Below are positions 11,946-22,682 of a stretch of DNA of 64,000 nt, one piece after another. The notes under the pieces were generated by a model, which saw nothing but the letters and a program-made list of their open reading frames with translations, was not told the DNA's origin and did not search any database. This DNA is from Catonia carolina (taxonomy: Eukaryota; Arthropoda; Insecta; Hemiptera; Achilidae). The position numbers and the translations under genes are program-made. The stretch lies in NCBI GenBank assembly GCA_035578175.1, contig JAQMRL010000012.1:17277715-17341714 (forward strand). The letters are read 5' to 3'. Position 1 is the stretch's first letter. The number at the start of each line of letters is the position of its first letter.

Positions 11946-12174
11946 ATAAAATCGAAACCTTTAAATTTTCATACTCACGTGCTGAAGATTTTCCAGTTGA
12001 TTTATATTACCTAATGGACTTGTCAGCAAGTATGAAGGATGACAAAAATAATTTATCAAAACTTGGAGGACAACTTGCTACTGAAATGAATAACATCACT
12101 TCAAATTTTAGACTTGGGTTTGGCAGTTTTGTGGACAAAGTTGCTATACCTTTTGTCAGCTGTTTACCGAAGGA
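11946..12174 (+). CDS. Integrin beta exon 3: I-like domain with MIDAS and ADMIDAS
   Basis: The acceptor is TTTTCAG and the donor GTAAGT at 12175. The exon encodes residues 129 (split) to 204 plus two bases. The text contains [19 protein letters not shown], the most conserved part of the family. MIDAS metal ligands are D153, S155 and S157; ADMIDAS ligands are D160 and D161. LGFGSFVDK follows. The exon ends in SCLPK, and its cysteine C201 is discussed under findings. The entry phase (1) matches exon 2, restoring Asn129. Confidence 0.95.
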
Positions 12175-12202
12175 GTAAGTACAAATAGTTGAATTTCTTT
12201 TT

Positions 12203-13573
12203 ACTTATTTCGCCATATAAAAAATAAAGGTTGACAAAAGAAAGTTATGTTTTCATGTCGATTTTTCAAAATAGAATTTTCACTGGAAATACTAGTTTTC
12301 AGGACCCCTGAACCCAAAAACATGTTTTTAGCGATTGGTTTGTTAGTGAACAAAATATTTCAAGAATGGAATATCGTACAAAGTTGAAACTTCAAACTTA
12401 AGTTACGAACATGTTCATCTAAATCGGTCAACTGGAAGTAGTAGTTTTACTGAGCGATTTTCCCTTTTTGGATTTTCTCAAAAATGGCTCCTACTATTTT
12501 CATTAAAATCATTTCAGTTACTAAATTTTTTTAATTCTCTATAAGAAAGAATAAGTGCCATGGCTGCTAAAATTTTTGGGAAGGCTGTGCCCTAGTGGTA
12601 AAAAATGTTTTTTTTAAGATTGCAGCTGTAATGTACATTTCAGAAGAAAGGTGTAATATAATTAAAGTTGTAGACAATCAAAAACCTACAACTTGTATTT
12701 CAAACATTTGTTTCTACAATGCTTTGTTTAGTTTCAATTTTATTAGTGATTTTCTGTATTTTTCCCATCAAATTGGTAAAAAACAAATTTTTTAAAGATT
12801 TGTGGCCTTAGTATAGATTTAACAGCAAACGTATTTAAGGTTAAAAGTTAAAGAAAATGAAAAATCTACATTTTTTATTTGATTTTATTTCAAGCATTTA
12901 TTTTTACAGAGCTTAGTTTAGCATCAATTAGTGATTTTCCATATTTTTAAGTCAAACAGAGGTTGATTTTCATTTTGTGTCTTTCATTCATGCCCGTAAC
13001 AAGTAGGTAGAGGGTTAAATTACTTGCACTCAATCTGTTAGTTCCAGGGCTATAAAAAATAGTTCTGTTTCTTATCACATGATCAGCCAATTATATGATT
13101 GATGCATTTAAGAACAGAAGAGGTAGAGGTGTAAAAGACGCTAGTCAGAGTTAACTCTTCTGACAGTAATGAATTTCATCATACAGCCAGACCCTGTGGT
13201 GAATGAAGTGAAGGTATCATTTGCAGGGTGGGTATTACTTGCTTTTCAGAGGTCTGGCATGCTGATAGCAAACTTTTCCGCTCAGTGAGGAATGCAAAGG
13301 TAAACTACCTCACTCCTCCTTTAACTTAGTAAAGCCTCTAGAGGTTCAAACCAGCCTTTCGGCTATTGACTTAAACAGCAGAGCTTAGTTTGGCATCAAT
13401 TAGTGATTTTCCATATTTTTAAGTTCTACAGAGGTCGATTTTCAATTGGTGTTTCTCATTCATGATTAAAATTAGTTTTTATTTTATGTAGTTTACTAAT
13501 GATTAAGCACAAATGTTATATTTTACATTATTTACATTAGCAAGAGAAATTTGTGTGAGTGTTTCACAACAAA
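12203..13573 (+). mobile_element. HINE-like repeat with SINE insertion, ending 73 bp before exon 4
   Basis: A degenerate 5' end (ACTTATTTCGCC) is followed by family text without the GT tract, internal modules, a SINE-like insertion at 13005-13380, and the 3' terminus GCAAGAGAAA..TTCACAAC. A block around TTTAGCATCAATTAGTGATT occurs both before the SINE (12908) and after it (13388). Confidence 0.65.
13005..13380 (+). repeat. SINE-like repeat, ~400 bp family (copy 2)
   Basis: This is the inverted counterpart of the copies at 8388, 20996 and 30379. It has AGAGGTAGAGGTGTAAAAGA, then GGTTCAAACCAGCCTTTCGG near its end. It is inserted in the HINE-like repeat of intron 3. Confidence 0.65.
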
Positions 13574-13646
13574 TTTTTTGTTAAAAAAATCAACTTTGTT
13601 TAAGCAATTAATTGTTTATTAATTGATTTATTTTGTTTTAATTTAG

Positions 13647-13731
13647 AAAAGACTGTCAATTTCTAGGACATAACGACCCCTACAGTTTCAGACATCACAT
13701 GAAGCTCTCATCCAATGATAGTGTATTTTCG
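13647..13731 (+). CDS. Integrin beta exon 4: specificity-determining loop
   Basis: The acceptor TTTAATTTAG precedes and GTAAGA follows. The 85 nt complete Glu205 and encode up to residue 233: KDCQFLGHNDPYSFRHHMKL and onward to SNDSVFS. This is the specificity-determining loop region of the I-like domain. HHMKL aligns with the conserved strand after the loop (NHMPL in beta-PS from memory). Entry phase 2 and exit phase 0 fit the neighbours. Confidence 0.88.
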
Positions 13732-14324
13732 GTAAGATTGTTTTTTATAATGTACACATAAATACCTGGGCAAGATAAACTTGAGTCTTTTCCGTTTTCT
13801 GTGTGCCACTATCAAATCAGAATTCCCTGAAGGGTTACACAATTCTCCCACTCCTGCATCTAGCGCGCCAATCTGACTAGCAATATTCCTGTGTAGTGTC
13901 AAGTCCAAATGCATCAAATGCTCTTTTTTGTAATTTATCAGTAAGCTGTTTATGAACAGCTGATTTTATTTTCCGCTGCTTCATTATAACAATATGAAAT
14001 AAAACTACAGAACGTGTAACATAGTACTATATATTGTGCGGTTCCAAGCTCCGTGTAGTTACGGGGTGAAGGGTACAGGTGAGGTATAATGAATGAGTGA
14101 CGCATGTTGGGAGAACGATTGTTGTATTACTCTAATACAAAACATTTCTTTTCAAAATTTCCGTATTTAACATATTTGTTTGTATTTATTATATTTATTT
14201 ATTTACATATTTTTATATAAATTGGTAAGTTAAATATTTTGAATCCGACCAAGTTAATAACCTGGTAGGTATTTGTTAAATTAATACGCCGGATGATAAG
14301 AATATTTTTTTAGTCTAGTTAGTA

Positions 14325-15294
14325 CGAGGGCTATTCAGAAAGTAGGGAACGTTTTGTAAATAAACAAAAACTATGTAAAAGAAAAAAATGTTATTATATA
14401 CATCTGAAAGAGTGACTAAAATACTACTTTTCTACATAGTCACCAAGCAAATTGAGGCACTTGTCATAGCGGTGGACAAGCTTCAAAATTCCTTCGTCAT
14501 AGAAATCCGCCGCCTGTGACCGCAGCCACTCAGTGATGCGCGCCCGGAGTTCCTCGTCGTCGTCGAAGCGCTGTGTTGCTAGCCAGTTCTTCATTCTTGG
14601 AAACAAGTGAAAATCACTCGGTTCAAGATCAGGACTATAGGGTGGATGAGGGAAAACCTCCCATTTGAATGAATCAAGGAGTTCTTTTGTGCGGTTTGCC
14701 GTGCAAACCGCACAAAAATCAGCAAGGAAGATTATGGCTACTAAGTTTTGGGACAGGCAAGGTGTGCTGCTCATTGACTTTCTCGAGCGTGGTGCAACAA
14801 TAAACTCTGATCGGTACTGCCAAACATTGCGCAACCTTAGGAGAGCAGTTCAAAACAAGCGCCGAGGAAAGTTGTCGTCAAAAATTTTGTTTCTTCATGA
14901 CAATGCCCGACCTCACACGGCAAACCGCACAATAGAACTCCTTGATTCATTCAAATGGGAGGTTTTCCCTCATCCACCCTATAGTCCTGATCTTGCACCG
15001 AGTGATTTTCACTTGTTTCCAAGAATGAAGAACTGGCTAGCAACACAGCGCTTCGACGACGACGAGGAACTCCGGGCGCGCGTCACTGAGTGGCTGCGGT
15101 CACAGGCGGCGGATTTCTATGACGAAGGAATTTTGAAGCTTGTCCACCGCTATGACAAGTGCCTCAATTTGCTTGGTGACTATGTAGAAAAGTAGTATTT
15201 TAGTCACTCTTTCAGATGTATATAATAACAATTTTTTCTTTTACATAGTTTTTGTTTATTTACAAAACGTTCCCTACTTTCTGAATAGCCCTCG
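14325..15294 (+). mobile_element. Mariner element with 379-bp inverted arms (foldback form)
   Basis: The element starts CGAGGGCTATTCAGAAAGTA, ends with its inverse, and is flanked by TA. The first 379 bp (14325-14703) are an inverted copy of the last 379 bp (14916-15294), with about four mismatches and no length difference. Mariners normally have ends of about 30 bp. The 212-bp spacer and the right arm carry the C-terminal part of a transposase. Confidence 0.88.
14704..15195 (+). pseudogene. Mariner transposase, C-terminal part
   Basis: The frame reads KFWDRQGVLLIDFLERG, TINSDRYCQTL, LFLHDNARPHTA and YSPDLAPSDFHLFP. These hold the three expected aspartates of the DD34D triad (WDRQG, HDNARP, PDLAPSD). 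The N-terminal helix-turn-helix region is missing. The open frame extends back to 14665 only because the left arm happens to be open in antisense. The left arm encodes the same C-terminus on the - strand (14424-14700), with PDLEPSD instead of PDLAPSD. It cannot make a complete enzyme. Confidence 0.85.
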
Positions 15295-15528
15295 TATATG
15301 CTACCACTACAAATGCATCAGCTGTGAAACACTACTAACTCATTCATTCTCCCACTACTATAACAACGCACTGCATTCCTTCCAACTACACGGAGCTGGG
15401 TCTCAAACAATACCATATTCAGTAAGTCAGGGAGTGGGAGAAATGAACAAGTGTGCAACCCTTCAGGGAATTCGGATTTGATAGTGGCATACACAAAACG
15501 GAAAAGACCCATAAACTGTTTTTTTTTT

Positions 15529-15660
15529 TGAGATGACCTAGCTATCGTGTTTAGAAACAATGAAACAGGAATAGAACAAATCAAAGTTTTAAAAGAATGA
15601 GCAGAAATAGCAGAACTACAGATTTCCTTTGAAAAAACTAAATACATACACTAGTGTAGT
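15529..15660 (+). pseudogene. LINE reverse transcriptase fragment (active-site block)
   Basis: The frame reads DDLAIVFRNNETGIEQIK, then a stop, then AEIAELQISFEKTKYI. This is the second Asp of an ADD active site followed by the primer-grip-side region of a non-LTR RT. The same ISFxKTK block occurs in the relic at 54.3 kb, suggesting one family. Confidence 0.6.
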
Positions 15661-16104
15661 AATAAATACAATGAGATTATTTTAATTAAATTAATTACAA
15701 AACTTAAGCTTAAATTAAACTTCACTGTAATTAAAAAACCGTCACTTAACAAACACTTGCTACTACTTGCATGCGCACGCACTATTAGCATAATTCAGCC
15801 GTAACTCCGGTAACATAATTCTGGTCCCGTAACAACACTATTTCGAAATGGCCTAACAGCACTATATATTCATTAAGTATTGACTAACTCACTACTAAGG
15901 CAGTAATTGTTTTTATGCCTGAGGGCCCATAGTTCCCTAAACAACCCTTCTACATCTTTGCTACTTTACCAGAAAAATATAAAAAATAGAAATTATCAAT
16001 AACAGACAACAAAGACCCACAACCTCTTTTCTGAGATTTTCTATTCAAAACATCTCATTCATTGCTGTCTCCTATCCGTATTATACACTCTCCACCCATA
16101 TAAT
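15661..16104. other. Intron 4 filler, nothing recognised
   Basis: AT-rich sequence without frames or clear repeats. It lies between RT fragments and could be decayed LINE sequence. Confidence 0.3.
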
Positions 16105-16112
16105 ATGGGTGG

Positions 16113-16287
16113 CGGCCGCATTGGTGAAGTTGGTAACGTGCTCGCCTCTCATCATGCGGTCTTGGGTTCGAATCCTATTCAGGCACAGCATTTTTTCATA
16201 CGTTACAAAAATTCATTTCATCATTCACAGTCTGCATTAGCAGTAATTGCAGAACAGTCGGACGTTAAACAAAAAACAAAAAAAACC
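16113..16287 (+). repeat. tRNA-derived SINE
   Basis: It has the same head as the copy at 1742 (GGCCGCATTGGTGAAGTTGG, B box GGTTCGAATCC) and a body ending GACGTTAAACAAAAAACAAA. It differs from that copy in the middle of the body. Confidence 0.75.
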
Positions 16288-16639
16288 CATATAATATGCA
16301 ATTATTTTACAATAAAAAATCTATTCCGTCAACAATTTGCAGCATATCACTCCATAATGTTACAGTATATTATTTTACAGGACAAGAAAAGTTTATTTAG
16401 GAAGAAGTCCTAGGGAGACCAGTATAAGGTAGGTGAAAGAATTAGGGCCTACTGGCAGAAAAGAAAAACTATGGGTACACAGTATTTAGTGGCTCAACTG
16501 TGAAAAAACCTATGAAGTACTGTACATTTCATCATGACCTACTGAGCACATCTCGTAAAAGAATAACAAACCAATATTATAAATTTTGTAAACGTCCTGC
16601 GCAGAACAGATATGAAACCTAACACAAATTCTGGAAAGT

Positions 16640-16865
16640 TATATTTTAAGAGATTAAGTAGTAGTGTTTGTTGATTTTAAGAAAGCTTATAATCCAACCG
16701 ACCAAGAAATGCTACTGAATATTTTAGAAGAATTGGGAGTAGACGTCAAAACAATGGCAATCATTTAGGAAACATTAACTAAGACATGATCAAAAGTAAA
16801 GTTTCAAGGAGAAATCTCCGAACACATTGGAGGATCTCGTTACACATTGGAGGATAAATAAACTG
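16640..16865 (+). pseudogene. LINE reverse transcriptase fragment (palm block)
   Basis: VFVDFKKAYNPTDQEMLLNI, LEELGVDVKTMAII and SKVKFQGEISEHIGG correspond to RT blocks around the first catalytic Asp, broken by stops. It probably belongs to the same LINE family as the 15.5-kb fragment, now out of order with it. Confidence 0.7.
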
Positions 16866-16982
16866 TCAATAATTTAAGAATAGATTTGGTTGGGAAAGAA
16901 ATAATTATGAATATTAAATGTAAACATTTTTTTGAAATTTCAAAAAATTTCATATCTAATATAATTTTGTCATTCTAATTTT

Positions 16983-17832
16983 ACTTTCTCTTTCCCGTAT
17001 ATGAATAGGATATATAGGGAAAGGAAGTATTGTTTACATGCCAATTTTCAAAATCAAGTTTTCACTAGAAATACATTTTTCAGGCCCCCTGAACCCAAAA
17101 AACTATGTTTTTAGGTATTGATCTGTGTGTGTGCACCTGCATGAGTGTGTATGAATTAAAATTAAGAACAGAATGCCGTAAAAATTTGAAACTTGGAACT
17201 TTAGTTAGGTGCCACAAGGGGACTCCACATGAACATTTTCATCAAAATTGGTCAAACAGAAGTAGTAGTTTATTAGTGCGATTTTTCATCTTTTTGTGAA
17301 TTTCTTTAAATTTGACTCGTTTCTAGATTTTTGTGTTCTACAAAATAGGATAATTGGTATGTCTGCTGAAAGTTGTGAGGGGCTGTGCTCTAGGGGTAAA
17401 ATTTTTTGAAGATTACAGTTTTAATATGCATTTTAGGGGAAGCATAAAATATGATGAATTGTAGAAAATTATAAAATCTACTTTTATTTCAATCCTTTTT
17501 TCTACAATACTTAAGTCAGCGTCAGTTAGTGATTTTGAAAATTGTGTTATTAGAATCTGCAAAAAATATTATTTTTTCGGATTCCGCCCTTAATAATTAT
17601 GCATTTTACTGCAAAACGTATTTAAAGTTATAGAAAATTTAAAAACCTATGAGTTTTTCAAGCGTTATTTTCTGCGGAGCTTACGTTATGGTGATTTCAC
17701 GTGTTAAGTTCCTCATAAAAAATCCATCAGAGGTTAACATTAGTTTAATGTAATTCACTCATGATTAAATTAGGTTATATATTTCATTATTTACATTGGC
17801 AAGAGAAAATCATGTGATTTTTTCACACCAGA
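16983..17832 (+). mobile_element. HINE-like repeat, full-length copy
   Basis: It runs from ACTTTCTCTTTCCC to GGCAAGAGAAAATC plus TTTCACACCAGA. The GT tract is short. An inverted copy starts 218 bp downstream (18051), so the two can pair. Confidence 0.75.
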
Positions 17833-17837
17833 TTTTT

Positions 17838-18000
17838 TGTTTTACATCGACTGTTTTGCAATTACGGCTTATACAGACGATGAAGGGTACAGTTAGATGA
17901 AAATGAGTGATGAAGTAATCCCAGACCTGACTGAGAATCAAACCCAGGATCTCTGGTGTAGAAGCTAGTTGCGCTGACCACTATACCACAGCCTGGCCAT
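17838..18000 (-). repeat. tRNA-derived SINE, second subfamily
   Basis: On the - strand the head carries an A-box-like TGGTATAGTGG and a B-box-like GGTTTGATTC, followed by a body with CATCACTCATTTTCATC. It resembles the copy at 46747 more than the 1742 group. Confidence 0.6.
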
Positions 18001-18050
18001 TGGTGACTAACACACCATGTCTTAATAATGTCAGTACTTAAATAACAAAA

Positions 18051-18860
18051 TCTGGTGTGAATTACAAACACAACTTTCCCTTGCCAATGTAAATAATGAA
18101 CAATAGAACCTTTGTATAATCTTAAGTAAACAATTTAAAATTAAAAACATGTCCTAATTTTTATTATGAGTGACAAAAGTTATCAACCTTTGTTCGATAT
18201 AAAAACATGAAACATAACTACTTTATGCTAAACTAAGCTCTGTAGAAAAACATTCTTGAATTAAGAGTTGTAGTTGTTTTAATTCTCTATAACTTTGATT
18301 ATATACAATTTTATAGTAAAATGCATACTAAAGCTGCTTTCTTAAAAAATTCCATTTTTTACCGATTTTAATGAACAAAATATAGAAATTGATGTTAAAA
18401 TATGCATTATAGAAAAAATATGCTTGAATTAAAAGTTGCAGGATTTTTAATTTCCTGGAACTATAGTTTATACACTTTGCTCTAAAATGCATATTAAGGC
18501 TGCAATCTTTAAAAAAAATTACCTCAAGAGCACAGCCCCCAAGAATTTCAGCAGATGTGTCGTCTATCTGTCTTCTAGAGGACAAAAAAATGTAGTGAGG
18601 CTATTTTAAAAAATCCTAAGAATTGTTAAGAAAATTGGAAAAAAGTGAAAAATCACATGAATAGACTTCTGGTAAACCGATTTTGGTAAAAATGTTTGAC
18701 GCAGGTTCCCAAGTGGTATGTAACTCAAGTTTCAACTTTGTACGATATTCTGTTTATAAGATATTTTGTTCATACATACGCAGACTAATTGCTAAACACA
18801 TGTTTTTTTGGGTTCAAAGGACTTGAAGGTGTATTTTTGGTAAAAAATTGATACCTACAG
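18051..18860 (-). mobile_element. HINE-like repeat, inverted copy lacking its 5' end
   Basis: It begins with TCTGGTGTG and the inverse 3' motif (ACTTTCCCTTGCC), followed by internal modules on the opposite strand. It fades near 18860 just before exon 5. Confidence 0.7.
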
Positions 18861-18943
18861 ACAGTAAAAAAAGATTTTGAATATAGAATTTAAAAATGTA
18901 TTTTTAAATTCTGGATTTAAAAATATAATTTGAATTATTTCAG

Positions 18944-19114
18944 AAAGAAGTTAAGAAGGCACCAGTTTCAATCAACTTGGATGCACCAGAAGGTGGTTTG
19001 GATGCAGTCATGCAAGCTGTAGTTTGTAAAGACGAAATTGGGTGGCGGGACCACGCTCGTCGCTTGTTGGTGTATTCCACAGATGAGACGTTCCATCAAG
19101 CTGGTGATGGCAGG
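18944..19114 (+). CDS. Integrin beta exon 5: I-like domain, third metal site
   Basis: The acceptor TTATTTCAG precedes and GTAACT follows. The exon covers residues 234-290 in phase 0 throughout. It carries [19 protein letters not shown] with N244, D246, P248 and E249, the ligands of the metal site next to the MIDAS, then [17 protein letters not shown] with D280 in the STD motif. C261 should pair with C302 of exon 6. Confidence 0.95.
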
Positions 19115-19356
19115 GTAACTAATTTCAGTCACGTAATTAGATTATCGCTTCTCCTCTTTCTTTTTCATATATATGCATGTTTGAGACACAGAACATGAAA
19201 ATGAGCCCTTACAGTGAGCCAATCTATGTTACTAGATTCCCCCACTCCTTCAAGACATATCGTTCGTCTAAGAGCTAGATGTTTACTGATATTCATTACA
19301 GCTTATTATTATTTACTTTTTCTTGCCCTATATGAATATAAATAGGGAAGGAAGGG

Positions 19357-19889
19357 GGTCTTCCTTCCCTGAAGGGTTGCACACTTCTCCCACTCCTGCG
19401 TCTAGTGCGCCAATCTGACTAGCAATATTTCTGCATAATGTCATCTCCACTCCCATATTACACAGTTTAGTTACTACACAGTCAGTCTACTATAAATTTT
19501 GTAGAGTTATTAAATAATATTTGGACGGAGGAAGATGCTGTAGAGTTCCTTCAGGAAAAGGGGTTATTGCATAATCCCAGGAGATGTGACAACTAAAAAG
19601 GTCTGTGTGAAACATTCACACAACTTTCTCTTCTCAATGTAAATAATTAAAAAATATAACGTAGTAGTAATGTAGTAATAGCAAAATAAAACAATCAAAA
19701 TAAGAAATAAAACAACAGAACGTGTAACATGTACTGGGACTGGAAAGGACATGTATACGCGTGTGTGAGTGTTTATATCTCAGTATGAGTATTCAGTGAG
19801 GCAGGGAGTGGAAGAAATGAACACGTGTGTAACCTTTCAGGGAATTCGGATTTGATATTGGCATACAGAAAACGGAAAAGACCCAAGAC
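19357..19889. mobile_element. Inverted-repeat element related to the one at 13782
   Basis: The left arm GGGTCTTCC..CCTGAAGGGTTGC (19357-19450) and the right arm TTTCAGGGAATTC..AACGGAAAAGACCC (19838-19889) are inverted copies of each other and of the arms at 13.8/15.4 kb. A stretch with the inverted HINE-like 3' terminus (about 19600-19640) lies inside. I saw no clear target duplication. Confidence 0.45.
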
Positions 19890-20189
19890 CTGTACATTTT
19901 TTTGTAAACTAGGTACAGTACATTTCAATACTATATTGTTTTCGTTTCAGTTAAGAGTTTACAGTGCGGTTAAGTTCATTTTAAAAATGGCTAAGCGTGG
20001 CCCGTACAAGAGATTTTGGACAAAGAGGTTAAAGTGATTCAAGACGTGGAACAGGGTACAAAATGAAAGTGCGACATAATGAAAAGTTTGAATTTCCTAA
20101 TTTTTTAACTTTACAATACTGTTCCATATGATGTTGGTTATTTCTAACTCTTTTCCATTCTCCTACCAGTTTAAATTAACCAAGTTATA

Positions 20190-21578
20190 CTGTATCTCAA
20201 AAACTGAATGTCATACAAAGTTGAAACTTAAAACTTAGGTACTACTACTACTTAAAGAGGTACTACTAAGGCACCTGACATGAATATTTTCACCAAAATC
20301 GGTCAATTGGATGTAGTAGTTTATTTGCAAGATTTTTCACATTTTCAATTTTCTCGAAAACGGCTAATACGATTTTATTTTAAAAATTGCCTAATTTGCT
20401 ATATTTTTTATTCTCTTCAAGATAGAATAAGCTGTGCCTAAAAAAATTCTTGGGGCTGTGTTCTAAAGGTAAAGAAACCAGTTTTTATGAGATCACAGCC
20501 AACAAACCTACAACTTTTATTTCAAGCTTAGTTATGCATCAATAGTGATTTTCTTTATTTTGCTAATTAAAATTGGTAAAACAATGGCAATTTTTAAGAT
20601 TAGGGCCGTAGTGTGCATTTTATGACAAAACTGTGAATATCAAAGATATAGATAATAAAAACTACAACTTTTATTTCAACATTTTTTTCTAAAATGATTA
20701 GTTTAGCGTCAATTAGTGATTTTCTGTGTTTTTCTAACTAAAACTGGGTGAAAAATTGAATTTTTTAAGATTGAGGCTTAAGTGTCATTTTACAACAAAA
20801 GGTATATTATAAAAGTTATAGGAAATTAATAACGTACGACGTTTCATACATTTTTCTATAGATCTTAGTTCAGTGTAATTTAGTGATTTTCCCTATTTTT
20901 GTCAGCAAAATCGGTAAAAAAATTTGTTATTAAGATTGCAGTCTTTTTACGCATTTTTCAACAAACGTGTTCATAATCTAAGTTGTTCTTGTTTAGGTTA
21001 TCAGCCGAAAGGGTGTTCTGGAGGTTTTTTACTAAGTAAAACAAGGAGTGAGGTGGTTTACCAATGCCTTCCTCACTGAGTAGAAGTGTGCTTATCAGCA
21101 TGCCAGGCCCTCTGAAAAGCATCTACTTTCCACTCTGCAAATAATACCTTCTCTTCATTCACCACTGGGTCTGGCTGTATAATGAAATTCATTACTCTCA
21201 GAAGAGATAACTGTGACTAGTGACTTTTACACCTCTACCTATTCTGTTCTTAAATTCTTCAGTCATGTAATTTACTGACCATGTGATAAGAACATTTTTT
21301 TGTAGCCTTGGAACTAGCAAATCGAGTGTAAATAATTTTAAACTTGCCTGTTATGGGAAAAATCAAAGTTATAGGAAAGAAAAAAACCGACAACTTTTAT
21401 TTCAAGCATTTGTTTTTATAGAGCTTAGTTTAATGTCAATTAGTGACTTCCTGTACTTTTAAGTTCTACAGAGGTTGATTTTCATTTTGTGTAATTCACT
21501 CATGATTAAAATTAGGTTATATTTTTAAGTTTCATTTTTTATATTAGCAAAAGAAAGTTGTGTGTTTTTCTTACTAAT
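20190..21578 (+). mobile_element. HINE-like repeat with SINE insertion, abutting exon 6
   Basis: The 5' part is decayed; a lone 5' terminus lies at 19316-19355. Internal modules run from 20500, a SINE-like repeat interrupts at 20996-21370, and the 3' terminus GCAAAAGAAAGTTGTGTG ends about 18 bp before the exon 6 acceptor. Confidence 0.65.
20996..21370 (-). repeat. SINE-like repeat, ~400 bp family (copy 3)
   Basis: The + strand reads TTATCAGCCGAAAGGGTG, then CCTTCCTCACTGAG, then CTGTTATGGG, as in the other copies. The orientation follows from the copy at 30379. Confidence 0.65.
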
Positions 21579-21595
21579 TTTTTTCTTATTTTCAG

Positions 21596-21694
21596 TTGGG
21601 TGGCATTATTAAACCTAACGATGGTCAGTGCCATTTAGATAACGATGGATTGTACACCCACTCTCTAGTACAAGATTACCCATCGATATCGCAT
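21596..21694 (+). CDS. Integrin beta exon 6: I-like domain
   Basis: The acceptor is TTATTTTCAG and the donor GTAAGT. The 33 codons (residues 291-323) read LGGIIKPNDGQCHLDNDG and end DYPSISH. The KPNDGxCHL and DYPS motifs are family hallmarks. The first residues join exon 5 to give GDGRLGGI. Confidence 0.95.
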
Positions 21695-21857
21695 GTAAGT
21701 TTACAAACTACAAATCTAAACGTTTTGACTTGAGGAGATTAGTGCAACCTTATTTATAGCTTTGTAATGTTATTTACATGCACATATCTCAGAAATTATT
21801 TGAGATAACTCCATGATTGTTTTATAATCAAAAGTTCATATTTGTTTATATTTTTAC

Positions 21858-21887
21858 TTTCTCTTGCCCTATATGAATATACAGGCT
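21858..21887 (+). mobile_element. HINE-like repeat, 5' terminal fragment
   Basis: ACTTTCTCTTGCCC followed by TATATGAATATAC is the family 5' end. It then breaks into unrelated text beginning CAGGCTGATTATAAATTATG. Confidence 0.5.
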
Positions 21888-22624
21888 GATTATAAATTAT
21901 GGTAAAATAATTTTGTATATAATTGTAGAGCTAAAAATAATAAAAAAATTCATATAAACATATATCTGCAAACGCTTATTAGCAAGTTATAGCTAGTGAA
22001 AAATTTTGCCCCTGATTTCAGTTCCCCTGGTGAAATACAGTGTTACTGAATACTTTGGGGGCTACTTTTTGTGACAAAAATGGTGGATTTATGTGAAAAA
22101 TCACCTAAAAAATTGAATACAACCAGCCTGGAAGCTGTAGTGTGTAACACCCCTATTGCTGCCGGGAACACATACGGCAACAAAAGCGATAGGTCGGCAA
22201 GGGTGTTAACAAAACATTAAAAAAAAAATTTAAGGAAACCAAAAAAATACACTCAGGTAAATCGTTGCACAAATGAAATAAATCTAGGAAATGTATATAG
22301 TAAAACAATTTAATTATAACAATAAAAATATGGTGTAAACATCAAAAATTAATACAAGGTTACCCAGTCTTAAATAGCTGAACAATCTAATATAATATCA
22401 GATCCAAAAATAGTACTTCCTGAGGCAAATAATTGTTAATATCAAGTACAAAAATAAAATATTTAAAGATATACTCATTAAATGATAATGAAAATCGAAG
22501 TGGCCAAAATATTTTAAATTTAAACTTTTATTTTCAAGCTTAGCATGCTAGCAGCTTCCTATTCAAAATATATTATTATTATTATCTTAAATTCCATAAG
22601 TTATAAAAATATTTTTGTATATAT

Positions 22625-22682
<58 letters not shown>

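Larger units (their letters stand above)
13782..15510. mobile_element. Inverted-repeat element (7-bp TSD) interrupted by a mariner
   Basis: The left arm (about 13782-13895: GAGTCTTTTCCGTTTTCTG, CACTATCAAATC, TTCCCTGAAGGGTT, TCTCCCACTCC) recurs inverted at about 15418-15510. ATAAACT flanks both sides (13775-13781 and 15511-15517), a 7-bp target duplication. A smaller relative with the same arms is at 19357-19889. The interior has no recognisable protein apart from the mariner. Confidence 0.6.
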
